A stretch of DNA of 64,000 bases from NCBI RefSeq assembly GCF_039522025.1, contig NZ_BAAADB010000012.1, positions 62,001-126,000 of the forward strand, given 5' to 3'. The position numbers and the translations under genes were made by a program. Positions 42,771-50,395 of this stretch are shown here, in pieces (within the stretch, counting starts at the first letter, position 1; every line of letters starts with the position of its first letter). Source of the stretch: Deinococcus depolymerans. GTDB lineage: Bacteria > Deinococcota > Deinococci > Deinococcales > Deinococcaceae. The notes beneath the pieces were generated by a model. That model did no database searches, was not told the origin of the DNA, and worked only from the letters and a program-made list of their open reading frames with translations.

Positions 42771-43558
42771 GCCACCTGCCGGTTCCGCGCGGCGGCCTTC
42801 AGGCCCTGAATTTCGTCCGTGCGGATCTGCTCGAAGCTGGTGATCTCGCGGCCCAGCACTTCGCTCACCCAGGCTTTCACTTCGGGGTCCCGCAGGCCAG
42901 GCAGCATCGGCCCGAGCTGGCGGTGCAGGTTCGCAGCGCCCTCACGGGTGAGGGTGGTGTCCTGCGCCGGGGCGGCCGCTTCCGGTTGCTCCACGCACTT
43001 CAGCGCGGCTTTCAGGTGCCGCCACACCTCGCGCTGCACGTCGAGGTCCTCAGGAAGTTCCTGGCGCAGCTGATCCATGACCTGGATCAGGTGGGCGCCG
43101 CCGGGCGTGCGCTCATGGTCGGGACGTGCCCAGTCCGGGAGTTCCGGGGTGGTGATGGGCTGGCGTTTCGTGTCGTCCCAGTCCACCCAGCAGCGCGGCA
43201 GGTCGTACAGGTAGCGCCCGATCCCGAAGTGAACGGCGCAGCGTTTCAGCGCGTCGCTGCTGGCGGCTTTCAGGGTGCTCAGGTCGCCGTCCGGGGCCTG
43301 TCCGATGTCCTCACGGGTGACGCCCAGGACGGTCAGGCGGCCCTTGACCGTCGGGACGGGCGTGCCAGGGATGACCTCGACGCTGAAGGTCCAGCCGTCC
43401 GGGCAGATGGCGTCCAGGCGGTCCTGCACGGCGCGCGCGTCGATGTGGGCCAGCAGCAGGGCGCGGCTGCGGTCCTTGCTCAGGGTGACGGTCTTCCAGT
43501 TGACCATGTGCGCGGGGAACGGGGCCTGGAGGCGCTGCTGAACGTCACCGAGGTTCAT
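42767..43558 (-). CDS. Rad52/DdrA-family single-strand annealing protein
   Basis: A 263-residue protein. The first 190 residues match the Rad52/Rad22 family in the Deinococcus DdrA style: LQAPFPAHMVNWKT, ALLLAHIDARAVQDRLDAI, TVKGRLTVLGVTREDIG, ASSDALKRCAVHFGIGRYLYDLP, and PDHERTPGGAHL. The C-terminal 60 residues (GLRDPEVKAWVSEVLGREI) are an added helical domain not present in the shorter chromosomal DdrA as recalled. ATG 43,558 is the natural start. It binds single-stranded DNA ends and promotes annealing. Confidence 0.88.
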   Translation of the reverse strand: MNLGDVQQRLQAPFPAHMVNWKTVTLSKDRSRALLLAHIDARAVQDRLDAICPDGWTFSVEVIPGTPVPTVKGRLTVLGVTREDIGQAPDGDLSTLKAASSDALKRCAVHFGIGRYLYDLPRCWVDWDDTKRQPITTPELPDWARPDHERTPGGAHLIQVMDQLRQELPEDLDVQREVWRHLKAALKCVEQPEAAAPAQDTTLTREGAANLHRQLGPMLPGLRDPEVKAWVSEVLGREITSFEQIRTDEIQGLKAAARNRQVA

Positions 43559-43740
43559 GGCCGCTCCCGGTGGGAGAGGGCCGCGCAGGTGGCGAACAGC
43601 CCGGCGAAGGTGACCAGGGACAGCAGCACGCACAGCAGCCGCAGCGTGCCCGGCATGTCCGGCCCGAAGTCCGGGGCCAGGGCCAGGAGCAGGCCGTACG
43701 CGCTGACGGTCAGGAGCAGCAGGGCGAGGAAGCGTTTCAT
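43555..43740 (-). CDS. Small membrane protein (61 aa)
   Basis: A short protein with two hydrophobic stretches (LALLLLTVSAYGLLLAL, LLCVLLSLVTFAGLFA), so probably inner-membrane. The start overlaps the stop of the next-upstream small gene (ATGA) and its stop overlaps the DdrA-like start. Function unknown. Confidence 0.55.
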   Translation of the reverse strand: MKRFLALLLLTVSAYGLLLALAPDFGPDMPGTLRLLCVLLSLVTFAGLFATCAALSHRERP

Positions 43741-43820
43741 GCGGCGGCCTCCCCAGCACGGTCGATGAAGGCGGCGGCCAGCAGCGTGACGGTGATAACG
43801 GTCAGGGCGAAGATCAGCAC
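43737..43820 (-). CDS. 27-residue membrane peptide
   Basis: A very short ORF with a GTG start (43,820) 9 nt after GAGGAGG. The translation is one hydrophobic segment (LIFALTVITVTLLAAAFI) followed by a short polar tail. Real by ribosome site and ATGA overlap with the next gene; function unknown. Confidence 0.5.
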   Translation of the reverse strand: MLIFALTVITVTLLAAAFIDRAGEAAA

Positions 43821-43834
43821 GGCGAACAACCTCC

Positions 43835-44089
43835 TCAGCGGCGCGAGTCGCAGGACTCGCAGAACACGGACCCGTCGGGCCGCAGAGCCTTCCCGCACGG
43901 GCACAGGCGGGGGTGCGGCGTGCCGCACTCGGGGCAGTGCAGGGCGTCCGCCGGGGCGGGCGCGTGGCAGCCAGGGTTCACGCACCACACGCTCGGGCGG
44001 TACCCGCTGCCGACCGTCACGCCCTGCTCCTTGAGGCCTTCGGTCAGCAGCGCGATCTGTTCGAGGTTGGCGAGGTCGTGCCGGTTCAA
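43835..44089 (-). CDS. 84-residue zinc-ribbon protein
   Basis: The TTG (44,089) overlaps the stop of the upstream gene (TTGA). Several cysteine pairs are visible: CVNPGC, CPEC, CPCG and CESC, so at least two zinc knuckles. The N-terminus (NRHDLANLEQIALLTEG) is helical. Role unknown; possibly a small DNA- or protein-binding early regulator. Confidence 0.55.
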   Translation of the reverse strand: MNRHDLANLEQIALLTEGLKEQGVTVGSGYRPSVWCVNPGCHAPAPADALHCPECGTPHPRLCPCGKALRPDGSVFCESCDSRR

Positions 44090-44220
44090 GACGTCACCCC
44101 CAGCAGCAGGCCCGGCAGGGCCAGCAGGACCAGGACGACCGGCACCGCGCGGCGGCGGCACAGGGCCTCGGTGGCCGCCTTGTGGAACACGTCCTGAACG
44201 TCAGCGTGCAGGCGGCGCAT
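44086..44220 (-). CDS. 44-residue small membrane protein
   Basis: ATG (44,220) shares a base with the preceding stop (TGATG). The C-terminal half is hydrophobic (AVPVVLVLLALPGLLLGV), suggesting a single membrane helix, with a basic N-terminus. Function unknown. Confidence 0.45.
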   Translation of the reverse strand: MRRLHADVQDVFHKAATEALCRRRAVPVVLVLLALPGLLLGVTS

Positions 44221-44669
44221 CAGGCGGCCACCGCTGTCTTCAGCGCGGTCTTGCGTCCCACGCGCAGCTCCCGGGCGTGGGCGTTCTCGCCCCACCACAG
44301 GGTGTTTCCCCACGGCCAGCTGTGCGGCATGTTGATCGGCGCGAGCCACAGGTGAACGCCGTACGTGTTCTGCAGGCGCGCGAGTTCCGCCGCCAGGGCA
44401 CCCGGTTCGTCCCGGATGACGGTCTCGCGCAGGACGGTCACGCGGCCGCTGGGCAGGTTCGTGATCCAACCGGGCGTGAATTTCACGCGCAGCCAGCCGC
44501 TCGGGGTGGTGGGTTCGTACCAGGCGCGGTGGCGAAACAGGCGGCGCTTGCCGAGCGGACTGGTCAGGGGCAGGTCCTGCGCCTCGGGGGTGAAGGCGTC
44601 CACCGTGGTGGACAGCGCGGCCTTCAGCGGGGGGATGGTCAGAGGGGTGGGGCGTGTCGTACGATTCAT
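44220..44669 (-). CDS. 149-residue early protein, unknown
   Basis: A protein in the early operon with tryptophan-rich motifs (SGWLRVKFTPGW, HSWPWGNTLWWG) and a Lys/Arg-rich C-terminus. It overlaps the next gene by one base. No family recognised. Confidence 0.5.
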   Translation of the reverse strand: MNRTTRPTPLTIPPLKAALSTTVDAFTPEAQDLPLTSPLGKRRLFRHRAWYEPTTPSGWLRVKFTPGWITNLPSGRVTVLRETVIRDEPGALAAELARLQNTYGVHLWLAPINMPHSWPWGNTLWWGENAHARELRVGRKTALKTAVAA

Positions 44670-44727
44670 GTGTCTCCTTCCCCTCCGCGAGCTGTGTCAG
44701 CAGCCTTGACCGGAGGGGTTTGGTGTT

Positions 44728-44922
44728 TCAGCCCGCCCGGCGGCGGGTCTGCTGCACGCCCTGCTGGGCGATGTCAGTAAGGGAAGGTGGGGTGGTAACG
44801 GTGATCTGGTGCAGCTCAGCTGGGCCTGCATGGGCTGAGGCGGGTTTGACGTGCTTCGCGATCCAGGCCCGCATGCGGTCCTCGCGAGTGACTGGCTGAG
44901 CGATAGAGGCCTTGAAAGTCAT
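44728..44922 (-). CDS. 64-residue early protein, unknown
   Basis: A short ORF overlapping the Cro-like gene's stop by 4 nt (ATGA). Mostly helical and basic (REDRMRAWIAKHVKP). Function unknown. Confidence 0.45.
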   Translation of the reverse strand: MTFKASIAQPVTREDRMRAWIAKHVKPASAHAGPAELHQITVTTPPSLTDIAQQGVQQTRRRAG

Positions 44923-45164
44923 ACGGATGCCTGCTGGCCCAGATGAATGCTAGTTGCTACACCTAGCAACTCATCGGTAGAGCAAGAGTAGACGACGGCA
45001 ATCTTGCGCAAATTGTCGTGGGAAGGCTCGTTTTTGTCGCTCTCCCAGCGACTGATTTCGCCCGCACGTTCACGCTTGCCGAGAATCCTTTCGGCAACGT
45101 CGTACTGCGAAAGCCCGTGTTGCTCACGCAGTCGCCGGATGCGCTGACCAAACGTTTCTTCCAT
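44919..45164 (-). CDS. Cro-like HTH regulator, first early gene
   Basis: An 81-residue protein that is essentially one XRE HTH (IRRLREQHGLSQYDVAERIL, EISRWESDKNEPS). It is the first gene of the early operon and divergent from the repressor. Its -10 box (TAGCAT) sits 6 nt before the ATG, so the mRNA should be leaderless, and its promoter overlaps the operators, indicating repression in the lysogen. Confidence 0.85.
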   Translation of the reverse strand: MEETFGQRIRRLREQHGLSQYDVAERILGKRERAGEISRWESDKNEPSHDNLRKIAVVYSCSTDELLGVATSIHLGQQASV

Positions 45165-45170
45165 GCCTTG

Positions 45171-45199
45171 ATGCTACACGTCGCAACATGGATAGTCAA
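45171..45199 (-). promoter_or_regulatory. Early leaderless promoter (PR-like)
   Basis: Minus-strand -35 TTGACT (45194-45199), 17-nt spacer, -10 TAGCAT (45171-45176), 6 nt, then the Cro-like ATG (45,164). It overlaps the left arm of the operator dyad. Confidence 0.8.
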
Positions 45200-45266
45200 G
45201 CGACGTGTAGCATGTGATATTTGGCATTAGGGAACCTAGCATTATTGTATGTCGTAACACGTCGCA
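45171..45266. promoter_or_regulatory. Immunity operators: perfect 14-bp inverted repeat plus third half-site
   Basis: ATGCTACACGTCGC (45171-45184) and its exact reverse complement (45200-45213) flank a 15-nt spacer; ACACGTCGCA recurs at 45257-45266. The sites overlap the early promoter and lie upstream of the repressor gene, as expected for the operators of a genetic switch. A weak plus-strand promoter (TTGGCA at 45221) is between sites 2 and 3. Confidence 0.8.
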
Positions 45267-45298
45267 TGTACGCTCCCCATGCGCTGAGGTCTCCCTTC

Positions 45299-45760
45299 AT
45301 GCCCCCTGCTGCTACGGTTGATATTTTCGAAAAGCTGCGCCAGTACATCAAACGTAGTGGTAAGACTCAACGGCAGATAGCAGAAGAGGTTGGCATCCCG
45401 CAGCCCAGCTACCTGAGCCACATGGCAAATGGTCGAGTCAATTGGGTCGAAGGTGAATATTTCCGACCGCTCACCGTTGCGCTGAATCTCTCTGTCGAAG
45501 AGATTCGCGAACTAAAGCCGGAAATTGTTTGGTCAGACATGGAGTCCGACAAACCGCCGCCGCCACGCCTCCGTCGCCTGCCAGAAGAGCTGACGCAGAT
45601 GATCGACGAGAAAGGCCACCTGGCTGAGGAGCTGCTCACGGAACGGTGGCAGCAATACCTGGCTGGTCAGCGGTTCAGCACCGGCCGCGCAACGCCGGAA
45701 CGGTGGTGGAATCTGTTCCTGCTTCTCAAGAATGCTGGGGTGGAGCCCGGCGGCAACTAG
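45299..45760 (+). CDS. Prophage repressor, HTH with DdrO-like C-terminal domain
   Basis: A 153-residue protein; ATG 45,299 is chosen for a TGAGGT Shine-Dalgarno 8 nt upstream. Residues ~10-70 are an XRE HTH (KTQRQIAEEVGIPQPSYLSHM). The C-terminal part follows the DdrO order as recalled: LPEELTQMI, a short linker, LTERWQQYL, then WWNLFLLLKNAGV, matching the LPxxLxxLI, W..., W..IYLxLK pattern of DdrO. It is followed 3 nt later by a metallopeptidase gene, like the DdrO/IrrE pair. Confidence 0.75.
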   Translation: MPPAATVDIFEKLRQYIKRSGKTQRQIAEEVGIPQPSYLSHMANGRVNWVEGEYFRPLTVALNLSVEEIRELKPEIVWSDMESDKPPPPRLRRLPEELTQMIDEKGHLAEELLTERWQQYLAGQRFSTGRATPERWWNLFLLLKNAGVEPGGN

Positions 45761-45763
45761 GTC

Positions 45764-46399
45764 ATGGACGCGCGGCTCGCCTCTCTACTGGATTTCGCCG
45801 CTGAGCTTCAAGCGCGACACGACCACCCCTCCAGCCCGCGCGCATTCGCCCAGGCCCTCGGCATCCGCCTGATCGAGGGAGACGAGGACTCCGCCAACGC
45901 CGGCCCCCCAGCCGTCGTGACCTACAACGCCCGCTACGGACTCGGGCGACGCCGCTTTTCCCTCTGGCACGAAATGGCGCACGTCATCATGGGCTGGCAC
46001 GGCATCGACGCCGACTTCGACTCCTGGGTCGGTGAAATGGACCGCGAGCAGCTACGAGAACAGGCGGCCAGCATCCTCGCCGGCCAGCTGATGGTTCCCC
46101 GCCTCGTAGTGACCGACGCACTCCGCGAGCACGGTTGGACCGGCACAGCTGTGATGCACATGCGCACCATGACCGGGATGAGCGAATCAGTCTGCCTACG
46201 GCGACTGATCAGCCACGAGATCAGCGGCAGTCGCGCGGCAGCCGTGTTCGTCGACCGGCAGGTCGTGGACGTGGCCACTTGGAATTACCGCGTACCCCTG
46301 CGGCGTTACGAACGCATCCCTGAACCGGCCAATCAGCTTGAAGGAGTCCGCCTGAGCCGCATGAGCAAAGGCCGGGTCATCGGCCTCTGGGAAGAATGA
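45764..46399 (+). CDS. ImmA/IrrE-family zinc metallopeptidase
   Basis: A 211-residue protein with the family signature HEMAH (69-73; zinc ligands and catalytic Glu) and a downstream Glu99 in LREQAASILAGQLMVP that completes the site. The C-terminus is a variable helical region. Members cleave HTH repressors; here the natural target is the adjacent repressor (45299-45760), which would be inactivated on DNA damage. Proof would need biochemistry. Confidence 0.85.
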   Translation: MDARLASLLDFAAELQARHDHPSSPRAFAQALGIRLIEGDEDSANAGPPAVVTYNARYGLGRRRFSLWHEMAHVIMGWHGIDADFDSWVGEMDREQLREQAASILAGQLMVPRLVVTDALREHGWTGTAVMHMRTMTGMSESVCLRRLISHEISGSRAAAVFVDRQVVDVATWNYRVPLRRYERIPEPANQLEGVRLSRMSKGRVIGLWEE

Positions 46400-46509
46400 C
46401 CGTGGGGCAGTAGGCGGCGGCGTTAGGCGGGTTCTTGGGTCAATAGAGAGACCGTTACTGCAGTTGCCGGCAATGAACATCAAACTTGTTTTTCTGATGA
46501 CGGTGAAAA

Positions 46510-48504
46510 ATGGACATTAAAACCCTGGACGACATAAAAAATTTACGCGAAAGTTACGAATTTGAAGCAAAGATCGCGGCAGGGCGGGATGGGGATGGCG
46601 AGTTGCCGAATAGCGTATGGGAAACCTATTCTGCAATGGCTAACACCAGCGGCGGTACAATAGTTTTAGGCATCAAGGAAAATAGAGATGGCTCGCTAGA
46701 GGGAAATGGTATTAAAAATACCACTAAAGTCCTATCTGACTTTTGGAATATAATAAATAATAAGAATAAGGTAAGTGTATGTCTGCTAAATGATGATAGT
46801 ATCAATTTAGTAGACATGGGATCAGAGAGATCTTTGATTGTTATCAAAGTGCCTCGCGCAAACAGGCGCTCAAGACCAGTCTTCCTAAATGGTAATCCAC
46901 TCGGTAACACTTATAGACGTAACAACGACGGCGATTTCGAAATCGACGATCAAGAAGTAAAGCGAATGATGGCAGACTCGGTAAACGATACCAGGGATGA
47001 CAGTATACTAAAAAATTTTTCAATGAATGATTTTGATTTGCCTAGTATTAGTGCGTACAGGAATGAGTTTAGATCAACAGACAATACCCATCCATGGCTA
47101 AGTGAGAATGACAAGCAACTTCTAATCAATCTTGGCGCTTGGCGTAACGATCGAGAAACAAAAGAGGATGGACCAACATTAGCTGGCATCCTGATGTTTG
47201 GAAAATGGCGAAGCATTCTTGAGGCCGTGCCTACGTATAATGTTGATTACAGAGATTTGACCGGTTCGCCGGATCGGTGGTCTGACCGCGTAATCCCCAA
47301 TGGGACTTGGTCCGGCAATCTTTACGATTTTGCGCGAAAAGTCTATCCCAAATTGACGTCCGATTTGAAACTTCCGTTTCAGATAAAAGGTGGCAAACAG
47401 AGAATTGACGTTACGCCTGTGCACGAAGCATTGCGCGAAGCCCTCATAAATTCACTTATCCACACCGACTATAGCGTCAGTGGCGGCATCGTGATCCTCA
47501 AAAAGGATGACGGCTTTAGTTTTACCAATCCTGGCGGTTTACGTCTTCCGCGGGAACAAGTAATGCGTGGAGGTAGAAGCGATTGCCGCAACCTCCAACT
47601 CCAAGTCATGTTTCAGCTCATCGGTTCTGGCGATAAAGCCGGTTCCGGCATTCCTCGAATTTTGAGTGCTTGGAGTAGCCAACATTGGACTAAACCCCTT
47701 CTAAATGAGTCTGTACAGCCCGAGTCAGTATCTTTGGAGATGCATATGGTGGGCATGTTTCCAGATATGACTATGCAAAGCCTTAGGAATAAGTTAGGCA
47801 ACAAGCTGGATGCTCTTGAGGATATAGATAGAATGTTTTTAGCAATCGCCGAATATGAGGGCGAGATTCATAATCGACGACTTCAACAGACTTTTGACAA
47901 TGAACACCCACGGGCGATCACTGATCGATTGAACCGCTTGGTGGATCGAGGTCTTCTCATTCGTCAGTGGAATTCTAGTTGGACAACTTATCAGGTAGCA
48001 GACGGACGCAAAGCGATTACGCCACTGCATGTTTCTACTGTTCAGGCCAACACTACCAAACGTCGAAAAGAGGTAAGGTCCAAGGCAGTTGATACCCCTC
48101 CATCTCTATTCGATCTCCCAGACGCCAAAATGGCATCTGTCAAGGGGCCTATGCCCATCGCCTCACCTGAGTACGTGGCAGAACAAACCAAGCTTCCAAC
48201 ATCCAACATCCAACATCCAACATTGGACATCCAACATGGATCCCCGAGCTCCCCACTCCCTCAACAGGTGGAAGCGGACCTAACCACTTTTCTGAACACC
48301 AAAGCCACCGAAGAAAAAATACTCCAGGCCGCTCAGGACTACATTTCTCTGGGAGCTCTTGCCCAACTTCTCGGCCGCAACCCTGAGGCTCTGCGACTCA
48401 GATACATCACTCAGATGGTGACATCTGGAATTCTTGAACTTAAATACCCCGACAAGCCCAAGCATCCAAGACAAGCCTACCGAGCTCGCAAAACTCAATC
48501 ATGA
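46510..48504 (+). CDS. Schlafen-AlbA_2 domain / HATPase protein
   Basis: A 664-residue AT-rich gene between the immunity block and the integrase. The N-terminus (residues 10-115) is an AlbA_2-type domain (YEFEAKIA, SAMANTSGGTIVLGIKEN, SLIVIKVPRA). A histidine-kinase-like ATPase part is seen at ~310-370 (EALREALINSLIHTDYSV, GLRLP, GDKAGSGIPRIL). The C-terminus has a winged-helix end (LAQLLGRNPEALRLRYI). A tandem repeat is translated at ~565. Low GC suggests recent transfer; defence or regulation is likely, but untested. Confidence 0.75.
   Translation: MDIKTLDDIKNLRESYEFEAKIAAGRDGDGELPNSVWETYSAMANTSGGTIVLGIKENRDGSLEGNGIKNTTKVLSDFWNIINNKNKVSVCLLNDDSINLVDMGSERSLIVIKVPRANRRSRPVFLNGNPLGNTYRRNNDGDFEIDDQEVKRMMADSVNDTRDDSILKNFSMNDFDLPSISAYRNEFRSTDNTHPWLSENDKQLLINLGAWRNDRETKEDGPTLAGILMFGKWRSILEAVPTYNVDYRDLTGSPDRWSDRVIPNGTWSGNLYDFARKVYPKLTSDLKLPFQIKGGKQRIDVTPVHEALREALINSLIHTDYSVSGGIVILKKDDGFSFTNPGGLRLPREQVMRGGRSDCRNLQLQVMFQLIGSGDKAGSGIPRILSAWSSQHWTKPLLNESVQPESVSLEMHMVGMFPDMTMQSLRNKLGNKLDALEDIDRMFLAIAEYEGEIHNRRLQQTFDNEHPRAITDRLNRLVDRGLLIRQWNSSWTTYQVADGRKAITPLHVSTVQANTTKRRKEVRSKAVDTPPSLFDLPDAKMASVKGPMPIASPEYVAEQTKLPTSNIQHPTLDIQHGSPSSPLPQQVEADLTTFLNTKATEEKILQAAQDYISLGALAQLLGRNPEALRLRYITQMVTSGILELKYPDKPKHPRQAYRARKTQS
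48195..48236. repeat. 7-bp tandem repeat (TCCAACA) in the Schlafen-like gene
   Basis: Six units of a heptanucleotide (TCCAACA; one TTGGACA variant) at 48195-48236. The encoded peptide repeats every seven residues (SNIQHPT, LDIQHGS). Because 7 is not a multiple of 3, all frames give related repeats. Expansion or contraction of 21 nt would keep the frame. Confidence 0.85.
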
Positions 48505-48668
48505 GCAAGTCCTGCGCTGAGATCCCAGCCAAGTGGAACCTGGACAGCGTCTTCCAGCGGAACCAGGACGACTGCCGGGAACATGTCTGGCAGCTTCCTC
48601 TCAGCCTCATAGGTCCAGAGCCACGATCACTTGACCTAGCTTCATTCCATTCGACGATCTCAATATGA
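48501..48668 (+). CDS. 55-residue ORF coupling the Schlafen-like gene to the integrase
   Basis: ATG 48,501 overlaps the stop of the Schlafen-like gene (ATGA) and its own TGA overlaps the integrase ATG (ATGA at 48,665). Both overlaps argue strongly for translation. The peptide is unremarkable (MSKSCAEIPAKWNLDSVF ...). It might be a small recombination factor; function is unknown. Confidence 0.55.
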   Translation: MSKSCAEIPAKWNLDSVFQRNQDDCREHVWQLPLSLIGPEPRSLDLASFHSTISI

Positions 48669-50077
48669 CGCCCCGTATCTACCTGCGCGTCAGTACCGCC
48701 GATCAGGCTGAGAAGGGTTTCAGCCTGGACGCCCAGCGAGAAAAGGCCCTGGCCTGGTGCCGGTACGAAGGCCTGGAAGGCGCCCGCCTGTACCCAGATG
48801 CGGGACTCTCTGGCAAGCGCGACGACCGCCCTGCCCTCACCCAGCTGCTGCGCGACCTGCAGGCCGGTGACGTGGTCATCGTGTACGCCCTCAGCCGTTT
48901 GGGCCGTGGCGGGGCCATTCAGCTGCTCAGCATTATCGGGCAGATCCGCGAAGCTGGCGCGCGACTGGTCAGCCTCACCGAGCACATCGACACGGAAACC
49001 AGCGCAGGCCGCCTGATGCTCACCATCCTGGCCGCCCTAGCCGAACTGGAAGTCGAACAGACCCGAGAACGCACGGAAGCCGGTCGACTCGAGGCAGCGC
49101 GGCAGGGCATCTACCCGCACGCCAGCGATAGCCTTCCCACCGGCTGGATGCGCGGCGAGGATGGCCGCCTCGTTGAGAGTCCAGACGCCGACGTCGTTCG
49201 CCTGATCTTTAGCCAGGGCCGGGCGCCGTACAACGCGACTGCTGAACTACTGAACGCCCAGGGCCTGACCGGTCCCCGTGGCGGCCGCTGGCAGGTGCCC
49301 CAGGTGCGGCGCATCGTTCAGTACCCGTACTGGCAGGGCTACATGAACTACCGGCAGACCGTCCTGCCCGACCAGCCCGCCTCATGGATCCGCATTCCCG
49401 CGCCCGCGCTGGTCACTCAGGACGTGTGGCAGGCCGCTCAGCGCGACGCCCGTACCAACCACGCGCACAAGCGCCCGGACAAGTTTCCGCTCACCGGGCA
49501 TCTCCTGTGCGCCTGCGGGACACCGCTGCAGGGCCGCGATCAGGGTGCCGGGCCTGCCGTGAAACCCACGCACAACCGGCGCCGGGCGTACACCTGTTAC
49601 CCCCGTGTGCGTGGCAGCGACACCTGCCCCAGTAACGGCCGCAGCACCCGCAACTGGTACACCGCCGAAGAGATCGCCGACCAGGCGCGCGCCCTGCTCG
49701 CCACGTACCTCAGTGGCCCCAGTGATCCCGCGCACCTCCATGTCCTGACCGGACTGCCGGCAGCCACAGACCCACACGCTGAAGAGCGCGCCGACGTGGA
49801 GCGCCGCCTGACTGCACTGGCCCGCATGCAACTGGACGGCGCCATCGATTACGCCGACTACCGCACCCTGCGCGCCGAACTCATGGCCCAGCGGGAAGCT
49901 ATCCCGCCAGTGAGCACGCCCATCCGCTCCGACCTGCCTGACCTGACGAACCTCGCAGAGGCCGTGTGCGCCAGCACGAACGAAGCCCTAGCAGAACTCC
50001 TCGACATCTTGGACGTCACGTTCCAGATAGGGGACGACGGCGTCGCGCTGCGGTCCGTTCGTCCGTTTGCGTTGTAA
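48665..50077 (+). CDS. Large serine integrase
   Basis: A 470-residue serine recombinase. YLRVSTADQ puts the nucleophile at Ser10; RDDRPALTQLLRDLQAGD and YALSRLGRGG complete the resolvase domain (1-150). A recombinase domain (~165-270) and a zinc-ribbon (LLCACGTPLQG ... CYPRVRGSDTCPS) with a coiled-coil C-terminus follow. It integrates the phage at attB in nth. The start is ATG 48,665; a weak TTGACC-16-GACGAT element lies upstream. Confidence 0.95.
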   Translation: MTPRIYLRVSTADQAEKGFSLDAQREKALAWCRYEGLEGARLYPDAGLSGKRDDRPALTQLLRDLQAGDVVIVYALSRLGRGGAIQLLSIIGQIREAGARLVSLTEHIDTETSAGRLMLTILAALAELEVEQTRERTEAGRLEAARQGIYPHASDSLPTGWMRGEDGRLVESPDADVVRLIFSQGRAPYNATAELLNAQGLTGPRGGRWQVPQVRRIVQYPYWQGYMNYRQTVLPDQPASWIRIPAPALVTQDVWQAAQRDARTNHAHKRPDKFPLTGHLLCACGTPLQGRDQGAGPAVKPTHNRRRAYTCYPRVRGSDTCPSNGRSTRNWYTAEEIADQARALLATYLSGPSDPAHLHVLTGLPAATDPHAEERADVERRLTALARMQLDGAIDYADYRTLRAELMAQREAIPPVSTPIRSDLPDLTNLAEAVCASTNEALAELLDILDVTFQIGDDGVALRSVRPFAL

Positions 50078-50395
50078 CTGATCGGTCGGACCACTTGAGT
50101 TGAAAGCCCCTAGCCTGGCTTGCGCTGGGGGTATCTTATTTGTAGCCTAAATCCTATTTAGCGAAATTGCACTGTTTAGTCAACGGTGGGATGGGCGTTG
50201 GTTAATTATGTCAAGGGCAGATCTTTTTTGGCGCCGATAAGGCTAAAATTTCTCGGCTGTGTCGGTAATTATGCTCAGGACGTAATAAAATTTGACTATT
50301 TGCGTAAATATGTTATTATTTCAGTACCTCATCTGCCACGAGTAGAAGGAGCGATCAGCGGCGTCCTCATTGCGAGGGCGCCGCCAGTTTTTGCG
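50078..50395. other. AT-rich intergenic region after the integrase
   Basis: About 320 bp between the integrase and the convergent cargo gene. A short plus-strand open frame here has no homology-like features and was rejected. The only clear structure is the terminator at 50358-50392. Confidence 0.6.
50358..50392 (+). terminator. Rho-independent terminator of the integrase transcript
   Basis: An 11-bp stem (GCGGCGTCCTC / GAGGGCGCCGC, one G-T pair) with a 5-nt loop, followed by CAGTTTTT. It lies between convergent genes and acts on the plus strand. Confidence 0.8.

Noticed and set aside
48042..48230. Antisense frame with MLDVG-type repeats
   Set aside because: A by-product of the 7-bp repeat read on the other strand.
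48195..48236. CRISPR-like repeats
   Set aside because: A contiguous microsatellite without spacers.
48501..48668. Start of an oligoendopeptidase (KWNLDSVF resembles the family's N-terminus)
   Set aside because: Only eight residues match; the rest differs and the ORF is 55 codons.
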